A stretch of DNA of 59,198 bases from HGM05232 sp036661515 (GTDB taxonomy: Bacteria > Bacteroidota > Bacteroidia > Bacteroidales > Muribaculaceae): the NCBI GenBank assembly GCA_036661515.1, contig JAVWYO010000002.1:1-59198 (forward strand). Direction: 5' to 3'. Made by a program: the position numbers and the translations under genes. The notes under the pieces were generated by a model. It saw only the letters and a list, made by a program, of their open reading frames with translations, was not told the DNA's origin and searched no databases. This document shows, piece by piece, positions 51,623 through 59,198 of this stretch. Position 1 is the stretch's first letter; each line of letters begins with the position of its first letter.

Positions 51623-53812
51623 TTATCTAATGAAGAGCAATTCACGATATTTAGGGAGTGGCCACATTTCATTGTCAACCATTAACTCAAGTTTATCGAT
51701 ATGATAGCGAATCTCGTCCATTAAAGGGTGTACATTATCATGATATGCGATAGCTTTTTCACGCTCACTCTCTATCACATTTGCCACCTTTCGAGCCTCA
51801 ACCATCACATTTACTTTATCCTTAATCACACACATGTGTTCTGCCATTGATTCAATCATAATCATATCTTGATTGGCAATTTTATCGCCTTGTGCTTTGG
51901 GGAATAGGTTCTTAATCTTATACACATTGTCAAGCAATACCGATTGGTAACGCGTAGCTACTGGTAATATATGATTTAGAGCAAGATCGCCAAGTACGCG
52001 AGCCTCGATCTGAATTTTCTTTGTGTACATTTCCCACTTAACTTCGTTACGTGCCTTTAGCTCAATTTCGGTGAATACGCCAGCACTCTTAAACATCTCA
52101 ACACTGCTTTTTGAAAGGTAAGCATCAAATATTTTAGGTACACTAATTTCGCAATCAAGACCACGCCTTGCAGCCTCAACTTTCCATTCATCGCTATATC
52201 CATTGCCATCGAAGTGTACAGGTTTAGATTTAATTATAAGTGTCTTCACCTCTTCGAGAATTGCGTGTTCTAAAGTTTCACCTTTAGATAATCGCATATC
52301 AATCATTTTCTTGAAATCTAATAATTGATCGGCAACAGCAGCATTTAGTGCAATCATTGCCGATGCACAATTTGCCGAAGACCCAACAGCACGAAATTCA
52401 AATCTATTTCCTGTGAAAGCAAATGGAGATGTACGATTACGGTCGGTGTTATCTATTAGGAGTTCGGGGATTTGCGATACATTGAGTTTCAGTCCCTCCT
52501 TACCCGATAGGTTTATTAGTTCATCTTTGTCACTTTTTTCAAGCTTATATAGCATTGCCGAAAGTTGCGCTCCCATAAACATTGATATAATTGCAGGAGG
52601 AGCTTCATTCCCACCAAGACGGTGACCATTTGTTGCCGAAGAAATAGATGCCTTTAATAGACCGTTATGCTTATGCACAGCGGCCATTACGTTTACAATA
52701 AATGTTATAAATTGAAGATTTTCTTTTGGTGACTTGCCTGGTGCAAAAAGTTGCACTCCTGTATCGGTACCAAGACTCCAATTATTATGTTTTCCCGAAC
52801 CATTCACACCATCAAAAGGCTTTTCATGAAGTAGGACACGGAAATTATGGCGACGTGCCACTTCACTCATAAGCGACATGAGTAATAGGTTGTGGTCATT
52901 TGCCAAATTCATTTCTTCATATATCGGAGCAAGTTCAAATTGATTAGGAGCTACCTCATTGTGTCGTGTCTTGGCTGGAATACCCAGTTTATGACATTCA
53001 ATTTCCAATTCGAGCATAAAAGCCTCAACTCTTGATGGAATTGAGCCAAAATAATGATCTTCTAATTGTTGGTTTTTGGCACTTTCATGCCCCATTAGAG
53101 TGCGACCAGTCATCAATAAATCGGGACGCGCTGAATATAAAGATTCGTCAACAAGAAAATATTCTTGTTCCCACCCCAAATAAGATATTACATGCTTCAC
53201 CTTGCTATCAAAGAGCCTGGCAACAGCTGCGCCAGCCTTATCAACACTATTTATAGCCCTTAGTAGAGGTGTTTTATAGTCGAGTGACTCTCCAGTATAT
53301 GAAATGAAAATTGTAGGAATACACAGTGTGTTATCCATAAGAAAAGCTGGCGAAGAAATATCCCACGCCGAGTATCCACGAGCTTCAAAAGTGTTACGAA
53401 TACCACCATTAGGAAAACTTGAAGCATCGGGTTCTTGTTGTACTAATAATTTGCCACTAAATTCTTCAACTACTCCCCCCTTGCCATCATGATCAATAAA
53501 AGAGTCATGTTTTTCGGCAGTACCATCAGTTAATGGATGAAACCAGTGTGAATAATGTTTAGCCCCGTTGTCAATAGCCCATTTTTTCATTCCAGCAGCT
53601 ACGGTATCGGCTATTTCACGACTAAGAGGTTCTTTATTGTCAATTGCATTAACTAAAGCATCATAAGTTTTCTTTGGAAGGTATTCAAACATCTTTGCTC
53701 TATTGAATACATACTTTGCATAATACTCAGTTGGGCGTTCTTTTGGAATCTCCACATGAACAGCCTTTCTGTCGTAAGCCTCCCCTACTACTTTAAATCT
53801 CAATTTTGACAT
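51623..53812 (-). CDS. glnN: Glutamine synthetase type III
   Basis: It makes glutamine from glutamate, ammonium and ATP. At 729 residues with a start MSKLRFKVVGEAYDRKAVH it is the large type III dodecameric enzyme typical of Bacteroidota. The N-terminal domain includes GAKHYSHWFHPLTDGTAEKHD. Catalytic landmarks are GWEQEYFLVD, RHNEVAPNQFELAP, LLHEKPFDGVNGSGKHNNWS and RTSPFAFTGNRFEFRAVGSS. It is probably transcribed with dapF (42 bp upstream) and the purF-like gene. GS-III has no adenylylation site. Confidence 0.97.
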   Translation of the reverse strand: MSKLRFKVVGEAYDRKAVHVEIPKERPTEYYAKYVFNRAKMFEYLPKKTYDALVNAIDNKEPLSREIADTVAAGMKKWAIDNGAKHYSHWFHPLTDGTAEKHDSFIDHDGKGGVVEEFSGKLLVQQEPDASSFPNGGIRNTFEARGYSAWDISSPAFLMDNTLCIPTIFISYTGESLDYKTPLLRAINSVDKAGAAVARLFDSKVKHVISYLGWEQEYFLVDESLYSARPDLLMTGRTLMGHESAKNQQLEDHYFGSIPSRVEAFMLELEIECHKLGIPAKTRHNEVAPNQFELAPIYEEMNLANDHNLLLMSLMSEVARRHNFRVLLHEKPFDGVNGSGKHNNWSLGTDTGVQLFAPGKSPKENLQFITFIVNVMAAVHKHNGLLKASISSATNGHRLGGNEAPPAIISMFMGAQLSAMLYKLEKSDKDELINLSGKEGLKLNVSQIPELLIDNTDRNRTSPFAFTGNRFEFRAVGSSANCASAMIALNAAVADQLLDFKKMIDMRLSKGETLEHAILEEVKTLIIKSKPVHFDGNGYSDEWKVEAARRGLDCEISVPKIFDAYLSKSSVEMFKSAGVFTEIELKARNEVKWEMYTKKIQIEARVLGDLALNHILPVATRYQSVLLDNVYKIKNLFPKAQGDKIANQDMIMIESMAEHMCVIKDKVNVMVEARKVANVIESEREKAIAYHDNVHPLMDEIRYHIDKLELMVDNEMWPLPKYRELLFIR

Positions 53813-53854
53813 AATCTCTTTATTTATAATATATAAATTCTTTTTATTAAAAAC

Positions 53855-54673
53855 TTATTGCGATTGCAAAATGTATTCACCATCAAATATCGTTACGGCA
53901 TCTCCAGTAAGATAAACATGGTTATTACTTTCGTCCCACTTAACACGCAAATCACCACCTAATAAATGAAGGAGTACATCTCTCCCACATTTTCCATTTA
54001 TTACACCAGCCACAAGCACAGCACAAGCACCTGTTCCACAAGAAAGTGTTTCGCCACTTCCTCGTTCCCACACACGCATCTCAATTTCATCATCACATAT
54101 TACCGATGCAAATTCAATATTTGCTCCATCTGGGAATATTGGATTACTTTCGAGCATGCGCCCCATTTCCTTTACGTCAATATATGAAAGATTACTAACA
54201 AATAACACTCCGTGCGGATTTCCCATTGACACAGCAGTTATTGATAATTTTCCATCTGGCGTGGTAACATCTTTAAAAGAATAAGAGGGCTCTCCCATAT
54301 CCACCGTTATGCTTTCGACATTGTCATCAACAATGTTGCGCGTTATTGTCTTTACACCTGCAAGAGTTTCAAGAGTTATAACCTTATTTCGGCATAGACC
54401 TTTATCATACACATATTTTCCAATACATCTTGCAGCATTTCCACACATCTCCCCCTCAGAGCCATTTGCGTTAAAGATACGCATCTTGAAATCAGCTATT
54501 TGAGAAGGTAATATCGCTATAAGTCCATCAGAGCCAACCCCTTTGTGCCTGTCACTGATTTGCACAGCAAGGCTCTCTAAATGCGGAGGGCAGGTTGTGA
54601 TTGCATTAATATAAATGTAATCATTACCTGCCCCGTGCATCTTAGTAAACCTAATACTGTTCATTATCTTCAC
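53855..54673 (-). CDS. dapF: Diaminopimelate epimerase
   Basis: It interconverts LL- and meso-diaminopimelate for lysine and peptidoglycan. The two catalytic cysteines are present: Cys77 in EMCGNAARC and Cys212 in LSCGTGACA (272-residue numbering), with the substrate motif MHGAGNDYI at 12-20. An ATG at 54664 (MNSIRFTKMHG) would shorten it by three residues and is equally likely. It precedes glnN in the same orientation. A probable promoter is at 54706-54735. Confidence 0.95.
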   Translation of the reverse strand: MKIMNSIRFTKMHGAGNDYIYINAITTCPPHLESLAVQISDRHKGVGSDGLIAILPSQIADFKMRIFNANGSEGEMCGNAARCIGKYVYDKGLCRNKVITLETLAGVKTITRNIVDDNVESITVDMGEPSYSFKDVTTPDGKLSITAVSMGNPHGVLFVSNLSYIDVKEMGRMLESNPIFPDGANIEFASVICDDEIEMRVWERGSGETLSCGTGACAVLVAGVINGKCGRDVLLHLLGGDLRVKWDESNNHVYLTGDAVTIFDGEYILQSQ

Positions 54674-54705
54674 TTAGTTATTTTCATTACAAGTGGATTT
54701 ATTTG

Positions 54706-54735
54706 CAAAATTACCAAAAATAATTGGAAAACAAC
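54706..54735 (-). promoter_or_regulatory. Promoter of the dapF-glnN-purF-like genes
   Basis: Minus-strand GTTG (54732-54735), 18-bp spacer and a perfect -7 TAATTTTG (54706-54713), about 33 bp before dapF. No obvious nitrogen-control site is recognised. Confidence 0.5.
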
Positions 54736-55086
54736 ATAGAAGATAACCACAAATCAAAGCAAAATAAAAAATCAAATATATAACACATTGCTATGATTTG
54801 CATTTTGAGTGCGTACTACAGCAATTTATATCCCATTGATTTATAACGCATTACAGACGCATCACAGGGTGTACGCACGGTACGCACAGTACGCACCCTT
54901 TTTCCGCATTTTACTGATTTAGTGCATATTACAAAGATAAGCTCCTACTGTGTGATTTCGTTTCAAAAAAGGGAAATTCAACCATTATTAATTCTTTTAC
55001 TTTATTGTTAGTAAAATATTCCACTTTTTGTTTATACCTTTATCAACTGAATTTATTAATATCTAATATACAATATTTTATAACTT
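54736..55086. other. Divergent intergenic region dapF / amylase lipoprotein
   Basis: No gene is visible. It holds copy B of the triple repeat (54867-54903), a lone reverse half-unit GTGCGTAC (54809-54816), a minus-strand -7 motif TATCTTTG (54932-54939), and a weak plus-strand TACCTTTA (55035-55042) that may serve the amylase gene. Confidence 0.5.
54867..54903. repeat. Triple 9-bp tandem repeat (TACGCACnn), copy B
   Basis: Three units of TACGCAC plus two bases at 54872-54898, flanked by GGGTG and CCC then TTTTT. It is nearly identical to copy A at 34153-34188. The flanking GGGTG and CACCC can pair (5 bp). Units on the minus strand would be transcribed toward dapF if the -7 motif at 54932-54939 is used. 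Confidence 0.7.
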
Positions 55087-56511
55087 ATGAAGTATCTATT
55101 TTATTCACTTATTCTATCGTTGACACTGCTTGCCACAACATCGTGTGCCAATGCTAATGCAACAACAAATCCCAGTGCTAATACAAATGATGATGTCATT
55201 TTGCACGCATGGACTTGGTCATTCAACACAATAAAAGACAATATGAAAGATATTGCCGATGCTGGATACACTTATGTTCAGACATCTCCAGCCAACGAGT
55301 GCATAGTTGGCGACAATGGTGGCAAAGAACTCTTTGGCAAAGGTAAATGGTATTACCATTATCAACCAACCGATTGGACTATCGGGAATTATCAATTAGG
55401 TAATAGAGACGAATTTAAGGCGATGTGTGACGAAGCAAAAAAATATGGCATTAAAATCATAGTTGATGTCCTACCTAATCACACAGCTATTGATCGTACA
55501 AAAATTTCGGCACGCATGGATAGTGCCGTTGGTGGACGTGAAAACTTATTTCATGCTAATGGACTCACCCCAATCACCGACTATAACGACCGTTTTCAAT
55601 GCACAACAGGCGAAATGGGAGGTCTTCCTGATGTAAATACCGAGAATCCCGATTTCCAATATTATTACATGCAATATGTCAACGACCTTATTGCCTGTGG
55701 CGCTGATGGATTTCGCTACGACACTGCAAAACACATAGGATTGCCCACCGACCCACTCGACAAGAAGGCTAAGCAAAACGATTTTTGGGACATAGCTACA
55801 GGTCGCAAAGCGGTAAAAGGCTTGACACTTTCTGTTCCCGAAGATTCTCTATTTATATATGGCGAAGTACTTCAAGACAAGAACGTAAAAGAAACCGAAT
55901 ATGCCGAATATATGGACCTCACAGCAAGTGCCTATGGCCATGTGCTTCGCAATATTCTTAATGCACACAACGCAAAGGCTGATAGCATCTTGAACTGGAA
56001 TCACAGTTCAGAGCCAAAGAATCTCGTAACATGGGTAGAATCACACGACACCTATTGTAATGCTCATGAATCGGCTGGATTGACTGATGATCAAATTCGC
56101 TTAGGTTGGGTTTTCCTTACTGCTCGCCAATTTGGCACACCCCTGTTTTACTCACGCCCCGATGGGAACACAAAGGAAAACGTTTGGGGAAACAATCTCA
56201 TAGGAGCACGAGGGAACGACTCATTTAAGCACCCCGAAGTTATTGCAGCTAATAAGTTCCGTAAAGCCATGCACGGACAGCCCGAAAAGCTATTTTTCTC
56301 AAACAATAATCAACAAATAGAAATAGCTCGCGGAACTGCAGGTGTAGCCCTTATCAACCTTGCAACTACTAATTCGCCAATATCTTTAGCAACCACGCTA
56401 CCTAATGGCACATACACCGATGCCGTGAGTAATGCGACATTCACAGTAAAGAATGGTACACTCAAAGGTAAGATGAGCCCACTCACCACCTACATTTTAA
56501 TGGTAAAATAA
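55087..56511 (+). CDS. Alpha-amylase family lipoprotein (GH13)
   Basis: A 474-residue lipoprotein: signal with lipobox TTSC, lipidated Cys20, then a Thr/Asn-rich linker and a GH13 barrel. The conserved regions are DVLPNH (127-132), GFRYD with nucleophile Asp212, YGEVLQ with acid/base Glu260, and VESHD with Asp321. A short C-terminal beta domain ends LTTYILMVK. It should cleave starch or maltodextrin at the cell surface or in the periplasm. No SusCD pair or regulator is adjacent. It complements the cytosolic GH13 enzyme at 1416-3158. Confidence 0.93.
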   Translation: MKYLFYSLILSLTLLATTSCANANATTNPSANTNDDVILHAWTWSFNTIKDNMKDIADAGYTYVQTSPANECIVGDNGGKELFGKGKWYYHYQPTDWTIGNYQLGNRDEFKAMCDEAKKYGIKIIVDVLPNHTAIDRTKISARMDSAVGGRENLFHANGLTPITDYNDRFQCTTGEMGGLPDVNTENPDFQYYYMQYVNDLIACGADGFRYDTAKHIGLPTDPLDKKAKQNDFWDIATGRKAVKGLTLSVPEDSLFIYGEVLQDKNVKETEYAEYMDLTASAYGHVLRNILNAHNAKADSILNWNHSSEPKNLVTWVESHDTYCNAHESAGLTDDQIRLGWVFLTARQFGTPLFYSRPDGNTKENVWGNNLIGARGNDSFKHPEVIAANKFRKAMHGQPEKLFFSNNNQQIEIARGTAGVALINLATTNSPISLATTLPNGTYTDAVSNATFTVKNGTLKGKMSPLTTYILMVK

Positions 56512-56531
56512 ATTTAACAAATCAGAATATT

Positions 56532-56583
56532 GACACACAAAAAAAGGTTGCATCAACTAAATGATACAACCTTTTTTGTGTCG
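56532..56583. terminator. Terminator after the amylase lipoprotein gene
   Basis: GACACACAAAAAAAGG on the left and CCTTTTTTGTGTC on the right, joined by GGTTG/CAACC and ATCA/TGAT with small bulges around a 6-nt loop, form a long hairpin that ends in a natural T-run. It also faces the minus-strand tail remnant. Confidence 0.8.
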
Positions 56584-56593
56584 ATATGAAAAG

Positions 56594-56722
56594 TTATTTT
56601 ATAATAACCTTTGTTGGATTACAATTATTAACCTTAACGAAATATACTCCACTTGCAAGGTCACTAAAATTCGAAAGTTCCTTTAGGATAGTTGTCTTTA
56701 ACTTTATATCAACTGTATAAAC
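56594..56722 (-). pseudogene. Orphan T9SS type A sorting-tail remnant, in frame behind the receptor stop codon
   Basis: Directly after the TAG stop (56723-56725) of the receptor gene the same frame stays open for 42 codons and ends at TAA (56594-56596). It reads VYTVDIKLKTTILK, then LSNFSDLASGVYFVKV and a final NPTKVIIK, the standard last third of a T9SS C-terminal sorting domain (compare LSSGLYIVQM...SRLIIK in the subtilase). The upstream part of such a domain (YPNP box) is absent. It is most likely the 3' end of a lost cargo gene joined to the receptor gene by deletion. Confidence 0.7.
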
Positions 56723-59041
56723 CTATTCTTTAGGAATGTCATCAGAGCCTTGTTCCCACAATTCGTAATTACTATTATATTTTCGATATTTAGTTTTAAT
56801 CTTATTGATATTATAACTAATACTAAACGATACACCTCGTATGTCATATTTATTTGTATGGTAAATCGATGTATTCATATAATTTTTTCGAAACCAAGGT
56901 GTATATCCTTTTGATGTGAGATCGCTACCCGAAAGTGATAGTCTAAGTTTATCTTTAAGAAGATTTAGTGATACCCCAGCATTGAGTAGAAACGCTGCTC
57001 CATAATGAGTCATCATTTCATCATGTGGCGTGGTGTAATTTATCATCACATAAGCCGATAGATTTTTTGTAAAAGAGTAGTTGAATGACACGTAGAAAGT
57101 ACCATAGATTTTAGATTCTGTAATAAGAGTATTCTGAAATGTATAACTACATTTAGGGAATATAACTTGTGCATTTATCCCTAAGTTTATGTTTTTCTGA
57201 TTATTATAGAAATAATCAGCTGTTATATTAAACTCTTGCGAATTACTTAGATTCTTGGGCATATAAACCATTGAATTATCAACCAAGTCAGTTATCCAAC
57301 GTATCGGGTTCTTTGTTCTTAAATAAAACGCTGTTAAAGATATATCCTTCATATTGAACGTTAATTCATATTTATCAGACGTAGAAATACTTAAATTCGG
57401 GTTTCCCTGTGAAAAATGTAACGAGTCGCTATATACAATCATTGGATTCAATTCTCCAAGAGTAGGTCTTTTTACTCTTTTTGAATATCGTGTAGCAACA
57501 CTTATGTTATCATTAAATTTGTATGATAAACGCAGTTTTGGTAAAAGGTTGGAATAATCTTTTGTGGTTATATTGATGTTAGAAATATTATTGTATTCAT
57601 ATCTCAAACTGAAATCTGCCTTTAATTTACCCCATAATTTTTCAAATGAATAAAATGATGCAAAATATTTACTCTTTCTGCAATTCTCAGTATAATCTGC
57701 ACCAATAAAGCTACTTGTGTTCCCATTTGTAATAGCTCCTTCCACTCCAAAAGTCTCTTTATCACTTCCAACAAAGCTAAAATTGTATTTCCCTGTAAAT
57801 GAATAGATATCGTAGCTACCTTTGTTTTTTAATAAAAGATTAGATATTGAGCCTTCACTAAAAACTTTTGAATTTCCATTGTCGTCGGATTTGCGATTAG
57901 TGTAGCTGAAATCCAAATCTATAGATTGTTTATTAGCAAAATTAGATGTATAAGCTACTTCTATTGTATTCCAATATGTGTGAGGTTTATGAGTTATTTC
58001 ACTAAAAAAGTTACTGTCGGTTGTGGGATTAAAGCCAGTAATAGCATGATTTATTTTGTCTAACTTATTTGATAGGGTAAATTGTCCATTGTATTGAAGA
58101 TATAATGTGTTGTTTTTGTTTATAACATAGTTAAATCCTGAGAATACAATAATGTCATTTGCTTTTCTGCTACTGGCTTTGTCTGAATTAATAGTCTTCA
58201 GTAGCAAAGTTTTTTCATACACTTTTTCTTCATCAGTTGAATAATCCAGAGAATTATTATAAGCATAAGAAACAGAGGTGTTATTTGATAATTTTCCACT
58301 CTTAATATTAAAATTTAGAATTGACGTATTGGAAACCTTTCTACAAATATCTAAATAATTAGAGAATCTCACCCCCACATAATCTTTTAATGGTTTAGTG
58401 GTTTCAATCTTTATTACACAATTAATTTGTGAATTATATTCCGATCCTGGTTGCTTAATTATTTCGATTGATTTTACATTATCCGATTGCAACATATATA
58501 ATTCTGAATTGTTGGTCACTTTTCTTTCATTTACATAGATAGTTGGCTCTCCAGCCCCTGCTATCATAACTTTATCTTTCATAAATACAAAGACACCTGG
58601 CGTTCTTCCTAACATATCAATGTAAGTCCCCGTTTTCGATAAATAGCTACCTTGAATATTGTTGATTTTATAATTGCCTCCATCTCTAGATATATTCATT
58701 TTCTTTCCCAAAACGACAACCTCTTGAAGTTCAACAGATTGATCTTTAACAAAATTAGCCTCTTTAATTTTTATGTTGGAGCTATTTTCTACATTATATT
58801 CATTTATTATAGATTTATATCCTGATGCTGATAAGGTTAATACTATTCGTCTATTAGCATTCATTTCAAAGCTGAAGTTTTTGTCTAAAAATGTTGCTTG
58901 AATAGAATCTGAATCTGAAACAATTTTCAGAGTATAAGGCTCATTTATTTTTAGACCCGTAACAGATCCTGATATTCTTACATTTGCATAAATTGATACC
59001 ATATAAAATGTAAAAATAAAAGACAAAATTAGTTTTTTCAT
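56723..59041 (-). CDS. TonB-dependent-receptor-like outer-membrane beta-barrel protein
   Basis: 772 residues from the start at 59041 (MKKLILSFIFTFYMVSIYANVRISG), with a signal peptide to about 19. A short carboxypeptidase-regulatory-like beta domain (about 20-95) and VELQEVVVLGKK precede a plug domain (about 110-215, GRTPGVFVFMKDKVMIAG and PTIYVNERKV). The barrel of the outer-membrane beta-barrel family 3 type then runs to the end (RLSYKFNDNISVATRYSKRVKRPTLGELNP ... YDIRGVSFSISYN). Neither SusD nor a sigma/anti-sigma pair is adjacent. An ATG at 59101 would add 20 residues that do not form a signal peptide. The ligand is unknown. Confidence 0.85.
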   Translation of the reverse strand: MKKLILSFIFTFYMVSIYANVRISGSVTGLKINEPYTLKIVSDSDSIQATFLDKNFSFEMNANRRIVLTLSASGYKSIINEYNVENSSNIKIKEANFVKDQSVELQEVVVLGKKMNISRDGGNYKINNIQGSYLSKTGTYIDMLGRTPGVFVFMKDKVMIAGAGEPTIYVNERKVTNNSELYMLQSDNVKSIEIIKQPGSEYNSQINCVIKIETTKPLKDYVGVRFSNYLDICRKVSNTSILNFNIKSGKLSNNTSVSYAYNNSLDYSTDEEKVYEKTLLLKTINSDKASSRKANDIIVFSGFNYVINKNNTLYLQYNGQFTLSNKLDKINHAITGFNPTTDSNFFSEITHKPHTYWNTIEVAYTSNFANKQSIDLDFSYTNRKSDDNGNSKVFSEGSISNLLLKNKGSYDIYSFTGKYNFSFVGSDKETFGVEGAITNGNTSSFIGADYTENCRKSKYFASFYSFEKLWGKLKADFSLRYEYNNISNINITTKDYSNLLPKLRLSYKFNDNISVATRYSKRVKRPTLGELNPMIVYSDSLHFSQGNPNLSISTSDKYELTFNMKDISLTAFYLRTKNPIRWITDLVDNSMVYMPKNLSNSQEFNITADYFYNNQKNINLGINAQVIFPKCSYTFQNTLITESKIYGTFYVSFNYSFTKNLSAYVMINYTTPHDEMMTHYGAAFLLNAGVSLNLLKDKLRLSLSGSDLTSKGYTPWFRKNYMNTSIYHTNKYDIRGVSFSISYNINKIKTKYRKYNSNYELWEQGSDDIPKE

Positions 59042-59198
59042 AAAGATTCTAATTTTTAGTTCGTTATATTTCATAATATCGCCATTGCTATTTATAGGCA
59101 TAAATCACGAAGTCTCCGTTGTGAAAAAAACGCTGTTTTTAATGGCATTTATTTATTTTTTCAAAAATAATGATAAATTTACTACCACCACTACTTAT
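59042..59198. other. Right edge, upstream of the receptor gene
   Basis: AT-rich DNA with a minus-strand -7-like TATTTTTG (59162-59169) and no clear -33 element. No gene can be supported. Confidence 0.3.

Noticed and set aside
56594..56725. Programmed stop-codon read-through joining receptor and T9SS tail
   Set aside because: No read-through context is evident and a beta-barrel receptor has no use for a T9SS tail; a deletion scar is simpler.

Overview
The window is AT-rich, densely coded chromosomal DNA from a member of the Bacteroidota, most likely order Bacteroidales. The evidence is the type IX secretion (T9SS) translocon SprA, a protease with a T9SS C-terminal sorting tail, type III glutamine synthetase, the FeoA-FeoB fusion, the DAHP synthase/chorismate mutase fusion and the exbB-exbD-exbD-tonB cluster. 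Ribosome-binding sites of the Shine-Dalgarno type are largely absent, and many intergenic regions carry the Bacteroides-type promoter (-33 TTTG, -7 TAnnTTTG). Oxygen-independent NrdDG, FeoAB and menaquinone synthesis suggest an anaerobic, probably host-associated lifestyle. I saw no rRNA, tRNA or CRISPR array.

Layout. 1-607: decayed ends of a transposase and of a surface protein. 608-4133 (+): patatin-like phospholipase, cytoplasmic GH13 amylase, PRPP synthetase. 4192-11338 (-): feoAB and menD-menB-menC-menE. 11409-14080 (-): nrdD-nrdG. 14526-18622 (+): Phe/Tyr operon pheA-aminotransferase-DAHPS/CM-tyrA behind a complete leader-peptide attenuator. 18654-20358 (-): CapA-like and NlpC/P60 proteins. 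20426-32671 (-): sprA, ruvA, a T9SS-exported subtilase and a TPR protein. 32701-37546 (-): exbB-exbD-exbD-tonB, a small membrane protein and a PstS-like lipoprotein. 38163-40579 (+): a candidate small RNA, a metallophosphoesterase and a thioredoxin-fold lipoprotein. 40648-46976 (-): CCA-adding enzyme, M24 peptidase, HAD phosphatase, a beta-rich lipoprotein and a PHP-type tyrosine phosphatase. 47360-49636 (+): biotin-dependent carboxyltransferase and L31. 49712-54673 (-): purF-like, glnN, dapF. 55087-56511 (+): an amylase lipoprotein. 56594-59041 (-): an outer-membrane receptor followed by an orphan T9SS tail.

The most interesting element is at 14526-14714. A consensus promoter is followed by a 25-codon ORF in which 11 of residues 4-15 are Phe or Tyr, then mutually exclusive antiterminator and terminator hairpins, then the operon that makes both phenylalanine and tyrosine. 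It is a textbook attenuator architecture whose codon content covers both end products. Secondary points are a near-identical triple 9-bp repeat at two intergenic sites 20.7 kb apart, an orphan T9SS tail in frame behind a stop codon, a Fur-like box in the feoAB promoter, and a short promoter-terminator unit that may be a small RNA.
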